Source: Candidatus Harpocratesius repetitus (lineage in GTDB: Archaea > Asgardarchaeota > Lokiarchaeia > Sigyniarchaeales > Promethearchaeaceae). Taken from it: DNA of 64,000 bases. A program made the position numbers and the translations under genes. Positions 35,757 to 45,904 of the stretch are shown here, in pieces. The notes beneath the pieces were generated by a model. That model had not been told where the DNA came from. It did not search any database and saw nothing but the letters and a program-made list of their open reading frames with translations. Numbering within the stretch: position 1 is the first letter of the stretch; the number at the start of each line of letters is the position of its first letter. The stretch covers positions 1,413,666-1,477,665 of the forward strand of contig JAIZWK010000001.1 in the NCBI GenBank assembly GCA_021498095.1, given 5' to 3'.

Positions 35757-36614
35757 ATGCTGCTTGAAGTTTTCATAATTCAGAAAGGAACCTCATTTTT
35801 ATTGGCCAGAAAAGCATTTACGAAAAAAGAAATCAGAATGGATGGTTCCCTATTTTCTGGCATGATTTCAGCAATTTCATTGTTCACAAATGAATTAAAA
35901 ATAGGAGAAATCCAATTTTTTGAAACAAACGATTATAGGATCTTAATCCATTCTTGGAAAAAGATACTAATTGTTGGAATTGTAGAAGAAAAAGATGAAG
36001 ATGAATTTATAATAAGTACTTTGAAAAAAATTGCACAAGAATTTTGGAAACAATTTCAATATTCATTAGAAAACTGGAATGGAGATACTGCAGTATTTGA
36101 AAATTTTCCAATTACTATCGATGAAATTTTCTATTCTGAATTTGCACAATTTTATATTGAGCGAAATTATCCAAACAATGTGATTTCAGTAATACATTCT
36201 GTGCAATATAAATTTGAACCTCATATTCTCCGATTTATTGGAATAAGAATTGGTGAAGCTCGTTCAAATACTATATCTCAGAAACAAATGAAGAAAATTA
36301 TTAGTTTTGGGCAAGATTTTCCTGAAAAGCAAATTTTAAAATTAGTAGAAAAGGAAATAAATCATTTTTCAATTAGTGAAGTTGAATCAAAAGAAGTTGC
36401 GGGAAAAAAGTCAATTCAAATCACCTTGAAAATTTGTCCTATTTGCAGGGGTATTCATGATAATTCATTTTCCTGTGATTTTATTATTGGATTTATACAT
36501 GGTTATCTTAATGGAATAAAGCTTGGGTTTTCATTTAATGTGTTTGAAAGCGAATGCCATGCTCATGGCGACCAATATTGTGTTTTTTCTGCAATTCTTC
36601 AACAAGAGAAATAG
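35757..36614 (+). CDS. Roadblock/longin-like N-terminal domain fused to a V4R domain
   Basis: A 285-residue protein. The first about 110 residues resemble the small longin/roadblock-type modules common in Asgard archaea (MDGSLFSGMISAISLFTNEL at about residues 29-48 compares with the GTILSGLISAIGNMSYLL segment of the protein at 61289). The C-terminal part has the V4R (4-vinyl reductase) ending, ECHAHGDQYCVFSAIL, with two cysteines and a histidine, plus CPICRG upstream, a likely metal or small-molecule sensing site. Together with two upstream membrane proteins it may link a sensory domain to a small GTPase. Confidence 0.72.
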   Translation: MLLEVFIIQKGTSFLLARKAFTKKEIRMDGSLFSGMISAISLFTNELKIGEIQFFETNDYRILIHSWKKILIVGIVEEKDEDEFIISTLKKIAQEFWKQFQYSLENWNGDTAVFENFPITIDEIFYSEFAQFYIERNYPNNVISVIHSVQYKFEPHILRFIGIRIGEARSNTISQKQMKKIISFGQDFPEKQILKLVEKEINHFSISEVESKEVAGKKSIQITLKICPICRGIHDNSFSCDFIIGFIHGYLNGIKLGFSFNVFESECHAHGDQYCVFSAILQQEK

Positions 36615-36903
36615 TCATCAAGTTAAGATCTCATAGAATTCTGATTTTTTTATTCTATTCTATGGTTTTTCTTTTCTAATATTAAATAATCAAATGAATT
36701 ATCTTGCTAATCATTTTAACTTTCTATAACAGTGATTTTGACACATATATTCTAAAAAGGATAAGCATAAATTACCAGTAGATAATTCAAAATCACGATA
36801 GTGACTTTGTGATATAAGCGATAAAAGTGATTAAAATCAGATAATTCTGAAAAGATTTAATCTGATAGAATAAAAAAAAAGAAGAAAATTGGTGAAAGAT
36901 AAG

Positions 36904-38265
36904 ATGGTGGATTTTACATTAACAGAAGAACAATTACAATGGCAGCAGCGCGCTAGGGATTTTGCACAAAATGAAATTTTACCTGTTGCGTGGTATTTTG
37001 ACGAGAAGGATGAGATGCCGGTTTTTGTGCTAAAAAAAGCTTGGAATGCTGGATTGATGAATCTTGGTGTTCCTAAAAAATACGGTGGAGAAGAATTGGA
37101 TAATTTGACCCAATCATTAGTTGTTGAAGAATTTGCATCTTGCGGTCCTGGTATGGCAACATCTATTTTTGATAACGGTTTGGGTCAAGAACCAATTATT
37201 TTAAGTGATAATGAATACATTAAAGAGAAGATACTTTCTCAAGTTATAAAAGAGTTTAAATTGACTTGTTTTGCCACTTCTGAAACTGGGATGGGCTCAG
37301 ATGTTGCAGGTATGCGCTGTAAAGCTGAAAAAGATGGTGCCGATTATATCTTAAATGGAATAAAATATTGGGTAACTAATGGTGGAGCCGCAAAAGATAA
37401 TGGAGGATATGCTTCCATATTTGCTACGACAGATCGAAAGGCACGCCATAACGGAATTGCAGGATTTCTTGTTGATTTAAAATCTGATGGCGTTTCTGTT
37501 ATGCAACATATTCCAAAAATGGGTCAACGCTGTTCTAATACTGTAGCATTAAAATTTGATAATGTTCGAGTTCCTGCTGATCATGTATTAGCTCGCGAAG
37601 GAGGTCCAGGTTTTAAACTCGCGATGAAAACATTCACACAAACGCGTCCTATGATTGGAGCATTTGCTGTAGGGGCAGCGCGTTCTGCTATGGAATTTGG
37701 TATGCAATATGCACTTTCTCGAAAGGCATTTGGACAACCAATTGGAATGTTTCAAAGTATTCAATTTAAAATTACAGAAATGTATCAAAAGGTTGAAACT
37801 GCTCGCTTAATGATTTGGCGTTCTTGTTGGGAAGCAGATCAAGGCAGAGATGCTACATTATGGGCATCTATGACCAAATTTTGGAGTACAGAAGCAGCTT
37901 TTGAAGTAGCAAATGATGCGTTACAAATAATGGGAGGATATGGGTATACAAAGTATTACCCTGTAGAAAAATATCTGCGAGATATTCGGTTACTTCAAAT
38001 TTATGAAGGAACGAATCAAGTTCAACGGGCAGTAATTATTAAATATCTCCTAAAAGGTGGTTATAAACCAATAATGCCAAGATTGGAAGATTTACCACGT
38101 CTTCGTGCGAAAGATATTGAAGAAGCTGCAAGAAAAGGAATGCAACAACAAACCGTTTGGCGCTGTAAGGTCTGCGGGCATCATCACTATGGAGATGAAC
38201 CTCCTGATGAATGTCCTGTATGTCGAATGAAAAAAGGAGTCTTTAAAAAAGTTTGGCCTAAATAA
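36904..38265 (+). CDS. Acyl-CoA dehydrogenase fused to a C-terminal rubredoxin-like domain
   Basis: A 453-residue enzyme (start MVDFTLTEEQ). Residues 1-385 form an acyl-CoA dehydrogenase: the FAD-binding CFATSETGMGSDVAGM segment, the FGQPIGMFQSIQFK helix, and the catalytic glutamate in LLQIYEGTNQVQR. The last 40 residues are a rubredoxin-like zinc/iron knuckle, WRCKVCGHHHYGDEPPDECPVC, as found at the end of rubrerythrins. The fusion suggests that electrons from acyl-CoA oxidation may pass to a built-in iron centre instead of, or in addition to, ETF. TTG 36889 or GTG 36892 are alternative starts. Confidence 0.9.
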   Translation: MVDFTLTEEQLQWQQRARDFAQNEILPVAWYFDEKDEMPVFVLKKAWNAGLMNLGVPKKYGGEELDNLTQSLVVEEFASCGPGMATSIFDNGLGQEPIILSDNEYIKEKILSQVIKEFKLTCFATSETGMGSDVAGMRCKAEKDGADYILNGIKYWVTNGGAAKDNGGYASIFATTDRKARHNGIAGFLVDLKSDGVSVMQHIPKMGQRCSNTVALKFDNVRVPADHVLAREGGPGFKLAMKTFTQTRPMIGAFAVGAARSAMEFGMQYALSRKAFGQPIGMFQSIQFKITEMYQKVETARLMIWRSCWEADQGRDATLWASMTKFWSTEAAFEVANDALQIMGGYGYTKYYPVEKYLRDIRLLQIYEGTNQVQRAVIIKYLLKGGYKPIMPRLEDLPRLRAKDIEEAARKGMQQQTVWRCKVCGHHHYGDEPPDECPVCRMKKGVFKKVWPK

Positions 38266-38304
38266 AAGTCGCTTCTTCTTTCATTTTTACTTATCTTTTT
38301 TTAC

Positions 38305-38880
38305 CTATTTTTTTGTTATTTCATCAAGGGCTAAATTTATGAACCTAAATTTCTCTAAAGGGATTCGTTTTGGCCTAATTTTCTCACTTTCTATCTGTCC
38401 TTTAGATAATACATCGTTAAATTCCAATTTTCGTTTTCCAACTATGATCAAAGCGATAATGTCATATTTCTCAGGAATATTTACAATTTTTTTTACTTTA
38501 TTTGGAGAAAAACCTGCAATTGGATGCGCAACTAAATTTAAATCTGTTGCTTTCAAAATTATAGCTGCAGCTGCCATTCCCACATCAAATTGATAATATA
38601 TTCGATCTTTGATTATGCAATCTAAATTTTTCTTTGAAAAGATTACAATAATCATTGATGCATGCTTTGCCCATGCATTTCCTTGAGATAAAGCTTCATT
38701 CTTAAGCTGTTCCAAGAAAGGATTATCCTTAACAAAGACAAAGCGCCAAGGTTGATTATTGAAACAACTTGGCATAAGTTGTGCCGCATGGGCTAAGTGA
38801 TCTATTATTTTTTCTGTAATATCAACATATTTTAAAGAACGAAACGCTCTTCGTGTTTCGATTATTTCATCTAAATTCAT
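38305..38880 (-). CDS. Nitroreductase family FMN-dependent oxidoreductase
   Basis: A 191-residue flavoprotein starting MNLDEIIETRRAFRSLK, the classical N-terminus where RR(A/S)xR contacts FMN phosphate. The FNNQPWRFVFV block (about residues 40-50) and the GFSPNKVKKIVNIPEKYDI block are characteristic. Substrates range from quinones and nitro compounds to flavin dehalogenation; not predictable here. Convergent with the acyl-CoA dehydrogenase gene. Confidence 0.85.
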   Translation of the reverse strand: MNLDEIIETRRAFRSLKYVDITEKIIDHLAHAAQLMPSCFNNQPWRFVFVKDNPFLEQLKNEALSQGNAWAKHASMIIVIFSKKNLDCIIKDRIYYQFDVGMAAAAIILKATDLNLVAHPIAGFSPNKVKKIVNIPEKYDIIALIIVGKRKLEFNDVLSKGQIESEKIRPKRIPLEKFRFINLALDEITKK

Positions 38881-38966
38881 AATTATCAAAGATTTATTCT
38901 CTTTCAGTTTTTAATACATAGCGCTTATCCAATATTTTTTAACTTCTTTTAGTATTAATAATTAAT

Positions 38967-40154
38967 ATGAAAAAAGGGATTGCTTTAATATTTCAATTAT
39001 TTTTTCTTTTCATTCTTTTGAAATCAACTCAATTATTTCAATTATCAAATAATCTTTATCAATTTAATTTCAATAATCCAATTACTCAAAGAAGTACTGA
39101 AAGTCAAAATATTCTTATCAGTCCTAAAAATTCATTTCAAATAGATATTGAATTCATTAATCAAACTTTAGAAAATCTTGAGTTGGAATTCTATCAAGAA
39201 GATTCTATTATCTTCAGAGGCAATATTTGTAAAAATGTAACCATCAGTATTATGGATTCTGGTTATGTAGAAATATGCGATAATATATTTAAAGAAACTT
39301 TTTTCACAACATTAACATTATGGAATTGTGCGAATCTTGTTGTTCAAAATAATACATTTCAAGATATCTACGATACTCCTATTCATGTAATTGAAACAAT
39401 AGGGGCAGAAATTGAGAATAATTCTGTATTACTTCCTGAGACGAATCCAAATCCATTATCACTAAATTTTGGAATGGAAATTGATCGTTCTCCTCAATCA
39501 AGAATAAAAGGTAATATTATTAATGCTCCTCTGGGTGATGGGTTAATTCTTTCTCAATCTCCCAATTCATTAATTCAAAAAAATTCAATACTTAATAGTG
39601 GATTTGGTGGAGTTAGTCTCATGTTTAGTTCCGATACTATTATTTTTGAAAACACAATTGTTAATAATTCTATGCTTGTTACCGATGAACCCCAATTAAG
39701 CTCTGCAGTAATGCTTTCTGTATCTCCAAAAACCAATATAACAAGAAATCTTATTGAAAAATCATCTAATGCAGGTATTTGGATCGAATCATCAGAAGAA
39801 ACAGTCGTGAATCAAAATACAATAATAAAGAATGAAGTTGTCGGAATATTCATTGGTTCTTCTCCCCGATCAAAAATTACATTTAATAAATATGCTCAAA
39901 ATGGAGGAACGAGTTTTGTTGACCAAGATCAAAGTCCAGATTGTGTAATTGAAGGTAATGAAGAAATAAAAATATCTGATGACATTGATGATTCAAGTGA
40001 TTCTAATGATTCAAATTGTAATTATACAAGCGATGATGCTTCTGACTTTAATCAGAAAAACATTTCAAGTTATCTAGGGATATCTTTGATTTTTATTGTA
40101 AGTGTATATTTATATTTTTATAACACAAGAAAAAAAGCAAATTTAATCCCTTGA
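38967..40154 (+). CDS. Secreted parallel beta-helix protein with C-terminal anchor
   Basis: A 395-residue protein with a signal peptide (hydrophobic residues 4-20), then a right-handed beta-helix made of repeats of about 22-24 residues with the pattern I-xNxI (NSVLLPE, GNIINAPLGDG, QKNSILNSG, ENTIVNNS, RNLIEKSS, QNTIIKNE, FNKYAQNG). The end is a D/S-rich linker, one hydrophobic helix and basic residues, i.e. a cell-surface anchor. NosD-type beta-helix proteins act in carbohydrate binding or as structural surface proteins; no catalytic site is evident. Confidence 0.8.
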   Translation: MKKGIALIFQLFFLFILLKSTQLFQLSNNLYQFNFNNPITQRSTESQNILISPKNSFQIDIEFINQTLENLELEFYQEDSIIFRGNICKNVTISIMDSGYVEICDNIFKETFFTTLTLWNCANLVVQNNTFQDIYDTPIHVIETIGAEIENNSVLLPETNPNPLSLNFGMEIDRSPQSRIKGNIINAPLGDGLILSQSPNSLIQKNSILNSGFGGVSLMFSSDTIIFENTIVNNSMLVTDEPQLSSAVMLSVSPKTNITRNLIEKSSNAGIWIESSEETVVNQNTIIKNEVVGIFIGSSPRSKITFNKYAQNGGTSFVDQDQSPDCVIEGNEEIKISDDIDDSSDSNDSNCNYTSDDASDFNQKNISSYLGISLIFIVSVYLYFYNTRKKANLIP

Positions 40155-40249
40155 TCACCTTTGAAAAATAAGAATATTGTATAGAATATTTTCTAAAAAT
40201 ATGGGATAAGCATAAAAACGGGGGGATCATCTATAGATTTTGAATATAT

Positions 40250-42466
40250 ATGGCAAACCACTTGAAAAATGAGAATTCCCCTTATTTACTAATGCATGCT
40301 GATAATCCTGTGAATTGGTATCCCTATTGTTCTCAAGCATTTGAAAAAGCAAAAAAAGAGAATAAATTGATATTTATTTCTATTGGCTATACTGCCTGTC
40401 ATTGGTGCCATGTAATGGCGCGTGAATCTTTTGAAAATATTGATATTGCTTCTACATTAAATAAAAATTATGTTTCAATTAAGGTTGATAGAGAAGAACG
40501 CCCTGACGTTGACATAGTTTATCAAAAATTTGCTCAAATAATGGGAAAGAATGGTGGATGGCCATTAAGTGTATTTTTAACACCAGAAGGATTACCTTAT
40601 TTTATAGGAACTTATTTTCCATCTCAATCTCGTTATGGATTAATTGGTTTTTCAGAATTACTTGCAAAATTAACCTCAATTTATAACGAACAAACCGAAA
40701 AAGTGAAAGAATCCAGTATAATATTGCTGAAAATTCTTTCCTCTTCGAGAGATGATGAAATTGATGAAATGAAATATACAAATGGCATGAATGATTTTAG
40801 TTCTAATTCATATTTCGATGAAATTCTTAATAAATTCTGGATTCAGATGGATTCAAAGTATGGGGGGTTTGGAAATGCTCCGAAATTTCCTAATTTTCCT
40901 GCTTTATTGTTTTTGATTCGTCAGCTTGCCTATCAAAATCAGAAATTAAGACCGAAATCTCACACTGTGAATAAAACATCGTTAAACTTTTCAGCCCTCC
41001 TTGATAATGAAGATTCTATCAAAATTATGGCTTTAAAGGAAAATCTTAAAAAAACTTTAGATAACATGATATTTGGGGGATTATATGATCAAATTGGTGG
41101 GGGTTTCCATCGATATACTATGGATCAGAAATGGATAATTCCTCATTTTGAAAAAATGCTTTATGATAATGCCCTCGCCATCCAAGTTTACTCAGAAGCT
41201 TTCCTTTTCTTTCGAGATCCAGAGTATAAAAGAGTGGTTAAAGAAATAATTGATTGGTTAAATAGAGAGATGCATGATGAAGAAGGAGGATATTATGCTA
41301 CGCTTTGTGCAGATTCAGAAGGTCATGAAGGGAAATTTTATGTGTGGCAGAAAAATGAACTTGAGCAAATGTTAACTTTAGAGGAACAATCTCTTTTCTT
41401 TGACCATTATCGTATTTCAGAGAAAGGTAATTTCGCTTATCACTCAAATATCATTACTGTTCAAAAGAATTTAAATGAACTTGCTGAAGATAGAAAAACA
41501 AATAGAGATCTGTTGGAAATCATCCTAAGCCAGATAAAAAAGAAATTAATTAAAGTGCGCTCTAAACGACCGCCACCTCAATTAGATTCAAAAATTATTA
41601 CTTCATGGAATTCACTTCTTTTAACAGGATTAATAACATCGGAGAGAATATTTGCAGGTGATCCCGATTTTGTAAACATTCAAAGAATTATTATCGATTT
41701 AAATAATTTTCTTAAAGGTAAGATGATCGACTTCCAAAATGGTAGTGTTAAACGAATTTATATGCAAGGTAAAGCAAAAATCCATGGAAATCTTGATGAT
41801 TATGCATATTTAATTAATACATTTTTAATCCAATACCTTTATTCTGCAGATTCTTCTGTTTATTCTTTGATTGAGCGTTTAATTAATTATGTTATGAATG
41901 AATTTTGGAACAAAACTAATTATTATTTTTATTACTCCCCAAAAGAATCAGAAGATCTTCCTATTCGGACGAAATTGGATTTTGATCTCCCACTACCCGC
42001 GCCATCCGTTATTATGCTTGATAATTTGAATCTCTGGGCAGAAATAACAGGTGAAAAAGGATGGCTTGAGAAAGTAAATCTGTCCATTCGATCCTTATCG
42101 CCTAAATTGGAAAAATATGGCTCTTCAGCGGGCTCTTTTTTTATATTAATGCAACATTTGATTTATGGGTATCAAGAAATTTCATTTTCAAATAGTAAAG
42201 GTGAACAAATAGCTGAAAGAGAAAACCTTCTCTTAAAATTGAAACATTTCTTTTTACCATTTCAAATAATTAAAATAATTACTTCTGATATTTCAGCAAA
42301 TAAGGAATTAAAAGAAAAACTGGATTCTGTCTCTGAAATTTTAAATGATGAAACCCATCCCATTTACTACTTTTGCGAAAATCATGTATGTTCAAAACCC
42401 TTTAAATCTGTAGAGCAATTAATATGCTGTATTAAGAATAAATTTTTGAAATTAAACAAAGAATGA
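40250..42466 (+). CDS. DUF255 thioredoxin-domain protein (YyaL/SSP411 family)
   Basis: A 738-residue soluble protein of the YyaL/spermatogenesis-associated SPATA20 family. The N-terminus has [17 protein letters not shown] and the thioredoxin-like CHWCHVM motif (about residues 48-54), followed by [14 protein letters not shown]. The remainder is a six-hairpin (alpha/alpha toroid) domain with [17 protein letters not shown] and [11 protein letters not shown], resembling N-acylglucosamine epimerase folds. Function is unknown despite its wide distribution. A TATA-like element precedes it. Confidence 0.92.
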   Translation: MANHLKNENSPYLLMHADNPVNWYPYCSQAFEKAKKENKLIFISIGYTACHWCHVMARESFENIDIASTLNKNYVSIKVDREERPDVDIVYQKFAQIMGKNGGWPLSVFLTPEGLPYFIGTYFPSQSRYGLIGFSELLAKLTSIYNEQTEKVKESSIILLKILSSSRDDEIDEMKYTNGMNDFSSNSYFDEILNKFWIQMDSKYGGFGNAPKFPNFPALLFLIRQLAYQNQKLRPKSHTVNKTSLNFSALLDNEDSIKIMALKENLKKTLDNMIFGGLYDQIGGGFHRYTMDQKWIIPHFEKMLYDNALAIQVYSEAFLFFRDPEYKRVVKEIIDWLNREMHDEEGGYYATLCADSEGHEGKFYVWQKNELEQMLTLEEQSLFFDHYRISEKGNFAYHSNIITVQKNLNELAEDRKTNRDLLEIILSQIKKKLIKVRSKRPPPQLDSKIITSWNSLLLTGLITSERIFAGDPDFVNIQRIIIDLNNFLKGKMIDFQNGSVKRIYMQGKAKIHGNLDDYAYLINTFLIQYLYSADSSVYSLIERLINYVMNEFWNKTNYYFYYSPKESEDLPIRTKLDFDLPLPAPSVIMLDNLNLWAEITGEKGWLEKVNLSIRSLSPKLEKYGSSAGSFFILMQHLIYGYQEISFSNSKGEQIAERENLLLKLKHFFLPFQIIKIITSDISANKELKEKLDSVSEILNDETHPIYYFCENHVCSKPFKSVEQLICCIKNKFLKLNKE

Positions 42467-42534
42467 AGAGAAAAAAAAACGTTCAAAACTAAAAAAATCT
42501 TTGATTTAGAATGAATAATTTTTCAATAAAATCT

Positions 42535-43284
42535 TTATTCTGATTCATCTTCTTGCTTTTTCGATATTTTTTCTTGTTTTGGCGGCATAAAACCCTCAAA
42601 AATCATAAAATATCCAATTGCCATTACTATTCGTCCAGCTATAATAAAATAGAACAATGAAGCGGGAATAATTGCATCTGTAATCGCACCTATTACAAAA
42701 AGTAACCATCCAAATCCTATCATGAATAGTTGTGTAACATCTCCTTTTGGTGCTCCTTTTTTCTTCATCTTAATTGCTAAACGGATGAATCCTGTTGATA
42801 CAACTAACAAAACAGTCAAAATATTAAAAGCAGTTATAATACGAATAACACCTGCTAAGTTTGTGTCAAGCATTTCTTCGCCAGCTATTGTTTCAAAGGC
42901 GTTTTCAGGCCAAACAAACATAAAAACCCAATAGACTGCTAAAAGAATCAAATAGAAATACGATGCTTGATTTTTATATTTTGGTTGAAAGATACTGAAG
43001 CCTAAATAAACCACGATCAGCGTTCCGACTGGATTTAAAGTATAAGAAATCATAAAATACAAGGTCGGATCAAGATTTGTCCCTGTAAATACAAGTTTCA
43101 GAAATGTTATTCCAGGACCTAAGTAAAAGGTGCCTAAGCATAAAGCAGCAAGTGATACATATGGTAACAATGGTTTTTTTCTTTGGAAATATTTTACCAA
43201 AAATACAACGTAATATGTAAAGCCAATGATGACTATGATCCAAGCTGTAATGCCATTTAAATAAGTTTGTAGACTGAGTGCCAT
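42535..43284 (-). CDS. Seven-TM membrane protein of unknown function
   Basis: A 249-residue protein with about seven evenly spaced hydrophobic segments and a charged C-terminal tail (KQEKISKKQEDESE). Charged loops are short. The organisation is rhodopsin-like in count but I see no retinal lysine motif or other family signature. Asgard genomes hold many such orphan membrane proteins. Monocistronic. Confidence 0.6.
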   Translation of the reverse strand: MALSLQTYLNGITAWIIVIIGFTYYVVFLVKYFQRKKPLLPYVSLAALCLGTFYLGPGITFLKLVFTGTNLDPTLYFMISYTLNPVGTLIVVYLGFSIFQPKYKNQASYFYLILLAVYWVFMFVWPENAFETIAGEEMLDTNLAGVIRIITAFNILTVLLVVSTGFIRLAIKMKKKGAPKGDVTQLFMIGFGWLLFVIGAITDAIIPASLFYFIIAGRIVMAIGYFMIFEGFMPPKQEKISKKQEDESE

Positions 43285-43372
43285 ATTTTTCTCTATTAAT
43301 ATTACTTTTAAAAGTATTTTAAGGTTGAGATATAATTAATGCTTAAGTGAAAGGATAAATAATTATTGGGGG

Positions 43373-43399
43373 TTAAGAATAAGTAATTAAGAATAAGTA
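43373..43399 (+). repeat. Tandem 14-bp direct repeat
   Basis: TTAAGAATAAGTAA at 43373-43386 is followed directly by TTAAGAATAAGTA at 43387-43399. It lies upstream of the ferredoxin pseudogene and may be slippage or part of a former promoter. Confidence 0.8.
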
Positions 43400-43473
43400 T
43401 AATTCCTTTTATATGCCGTTCTTGTTAAAAGCTGGGCGTTGCGTTACAATGTATTATAAAAGCGGAGTTTTAA

Positions 43474-43704
43474 ATGTTAGTTATTGAGGAAATGGCTTTT
43501 TGTATCGGTTGCAATTAATGCATGCTTGCATGTCATGTTTCAAAATCAAGTGAACTCCCAATCTCAATGCTCAGTCAAGAAGTAATTTGTAAAGATCCTC
43601 CGGAATATATTGCTCTGGAGTTAATACTAAACTGTGTTCGATGTAATCGCTGTGTTCCTGTCTGTTCGCTTGGAGTTCGAAGTGATTTGATGGTTTACGG
43701 ATAA
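43474..43704 (+). pseudogene. 2[4Fe-4S] ferredoxin-like protein interrupted by a TAA
   Basis: From the ATG at 43474 the frame reads MLVIEEMAFCIGCN, then a TAA at 43516-43518, then CMLACHV and, later, CVRCNRCVPVC before the stop at 43704. Ignoring the TAA gives two perfect CxxCxxCxxxC clusters, so this was a bacterial-type dicluster ferredoxin of the small CooF/HydN-like kind. The stop splits the first cluster. TAA has no known recoding, so it is a nonsense mutation. Confidence 0.8.
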
Positions 43705-43740
43705 AATCAAAAATTCAATCATATCAGACTATTTTTAAGA

Positions 43741-44254
43741 ATGAAGGATCAATTAAGAGAAGCCTTATTTTTTAAATTATTTCAATATTATCGTTCAAAA
43801 AAATCTCATTGACAATTTCATTGAAGTTTTAGAGCAAAACATACACTATTTTAAAGCTTATGACAAAGAAAAGCAAGGATATGCATAAATTGATATTTTT
43901 ATAAAACTCTCAAACTGGCAAAAATATGCTTTCCGCAGTTACAGTTGCTATAAAGGAAATACAAGACTATTTATGGCAAAAGTTATATCAAATAATCTGG
44001 CGGAGAATGTAAATAATGTGATTGAGACTCGCGTGCATTTAACCGGTCCTAAAACACCTGAGGGTTTAGAACAGCGACTTCAGGCATATATTACAATCAC
44101 AAATGAACCCAAAATCTTATAAATTACCATTGTTTCACACCGATTTAGCCCAAAAATGCTCTTTAATGAGTGGAATAATTCAGAAATTAAACGATTATTT
44201 CAATTAAACGAAAAATGGGGGAAAAAAATTCAAACCGAGGTGTTAGTGAATTGA
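43741..44254 (+). pseudogene. Decayed gene of unknown family
   Basis: An ATG at 43741 opens MKDQLREALFFKLFQYYRSK; a shift in a run of seven A near 43798-43804 is needed to continue as NLIDNFIEVLEQNIHYFK, followed by TAA at 43886, then a long open part (NWQKYAFRSYSCYKGNTRLF and VIETRVHLTGPKTPEGLEQR), another TAA at 44120, and a final TGA ending at 44254. The amino-acid composition between breaks is plausible for a real protein, so this is a degraded gene. I do not recognise its family. Confidence 0.65.
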
Positions 44255-44435
44255 TCCTTCGTAATTAAAAATAGCTCATATCCTTTATCAATTTATTTAA
44301 ATACCACAATTCAGCGTTTTTTGCATACGTATCATCTCTTTTACATTCCCAGAAAGAATTCAAAATATTATTGCTTTTTTTTTCCTTATCAAAAGGAGAA
44401 ATTTTAAGTATATCAAGATCAGTGTTTATACTATT

Positions 44436-45770
44436 ATGGTAGATGAATATAAACCAAATTTACATTTTATATTCCATGAGCAATGGTTAGGGATTAGTGT
44501 TTTGTGTGATCTTTCAGAGAATGAAATCTCAAAAAATCTACAAGAAATGGAGCAGTTCGTTAACGATGTTTTTCTAAAAATTACAATAGATAAGATCAAT
44601 CCTACATATGTTCCTGATATAAAAGATCGAGAAAAGATTGTTAGTATTGCTCACAATCTGAAGTGTAGTTTCGAATGGCAGAATTATATTGAAGACTTTA
44701 GATATGTTCATAGTAATCATACATACAATAAATTGGGGTATATTTTAATTAGAGTTAGACTGAAAGAGAATATTTCTCCCGATTTTGATCTTAGAATAAT
44801 TCGACCTCAGTATTTGCAACAAATTGTATTTTCCTTTTGGTTTGGACTTATTAAAAAATTCCAAAATCACTTTCTTTTTGATGAAAAAACCGTTCCTTAT
44901 GCATTTAATGTGTGTTCTGAAGTTGATCCAAGGGATTTGTTGACAATTGAATGGAATCCTCATAATATTCAAAAATATAAACGTGAAATTGGTGATTGGT
45001 GTGTTTTATACTCAGGACAATTCCCCGATTATCATGATTTGCTTTATGAACGAAGAGTAGAAGTAAATCTCTCCAATAGATCATCTGAAATGCATTTTAT
45101 TCATCGGAACTCTGCATTTCTTTATATGAGACCTGAGAATTATAATAAATTCTTTATTAAAGATAATGAAACCCCGAATTCAACTGGATATATGTTTAAT
45201 ACTGTTATTAAAACAGTGTGTCAGATGCGCACAATTGGTTTTGCAATGATTTTAGTTAACTCTGAGATAGATATTGATACAAGCCAATTAACTTCAAGGG
45301 ATTTTAAAGAAAAAGATCCAGGATTAATTAAAGATGATCTGGAAAAAACAACTCGGTTAAAAATGATTCTACAGAGAACCTTAGCTCCATTTTTTACAGA
45401 TCTCTCCAGAAGTCATCGTCAGCATTATCATACACTTCTTCAACATTGTGTAAACTTATATAATATTGAAAAGAATTGGAAAATGATTTCAGATAAATTA
45501 GAGAGTAATACTCAAGAATTGAACTCACTTTTCTTGGATAAGCAAGAAGAAGCAAGTAAACGCCAAGAAAAAATCTTGAATATTGTCAACCTCATATTAG
45601 GTGCTGGAATTGTCTTCGAAATTGTTGATTTTATTGTAGATGATACTGATCTTCAAAGTTTGATTAAGAAAATTGTTGGTGGAGGTTTTCTTCTTTTAAT
45701 TATTGGTCTATTAGTTCCACTTTATCTCCCAAAACTATTTAAAAAATTCAAGCGAAAAAAAAGTAAATAG
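44436..45770 (+). CDS. Hypothetical protein with C-terminal coiled coil and two TM helices
   Basis: A 444-residue protein. Residues 1-330 are soluble with no recognised domain. A helical charged segment (about 330-385: NIEKNWKMISDKLESNTQEL, then KQEEASKRQEKIL) probably forms a coiled coil, followed by two hydrophobic helices (about 388-405 and 416-434) and a strongly basic tail KLFKKFKRKKSK. The terminal coiled-coil plus two helices recalls the topology of CorA-type channels, but the GMN motif is absent. Downstream of two pseudogenes, so the area may be an acquired, decaying island. Confidence 0.6.
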   Translation: MVDEYKPNLHFIFHEQWLGISVLCDLSENEISKNLQEMEQFVNDVFLKITIDKINPTYVPDIKDREKIVSIAHNLKCSFEWQNYIEDFRYVHSNHTYNKLGYILIRVRLKENISPDFDLRIIRPQYLQQIVFSFWFGLIKKFQNHFLFDEKTVPYAFNVCSEVDPRDLLTIEWNPHNIQKYKREIGDWCVLYSGQFPDYHDLLYERRVEVNLSNRSSEMHFIHRNSAFLYMRPENYNKFFIKDNETPNSTGYMFNTVIKTVCQMRTIGFAMILVNSEIDIDTSQLTSRDFKEKDPGLIKDDLEKTTRLKMILQRTLAPFFTDLSRSHRQHYHTLLQHCVNLYNIEKNWKMISDKLESNTQELNSLFLDKQEEASKRQEKILNIVNLILGAGIVFEIVDFIVDDTDLQSLIKKIVGGGFLLLIIGLLVPLYLPKLFKKFKRKKSK

Positions 45771-45904
45771 GAATCAAAGCATTCTTATGAAAATTGATAA
45801 AGATTGATTTTACTTTAAAGGTAAAACAATCACATTTTTTTTAAATTAAAATCACGATTTTTAATTAATTAGAGTGCTAAATCATACACAACTCCAATAT
45901 ATTA

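Noticed and set aside
43474..43704. Ferredoxin frame with a stop next to cysteine as a third selenoprotein
   Set aside because: The interrupting codon is TAA, not TGA, so Sec decoding does not apply; it is a pseudogene.
43811..44254. Long frame with internal stops read as a multi-Sec gene
   Set aside because: Its internal stops are TAA and a frameshift is also required.
44436..45770. CorA magnesium channel
   Set aside because: The C-terminal coiled coil and two helices fit, but the GMN signature is absent and the N-terminal domain is unlike CorA.
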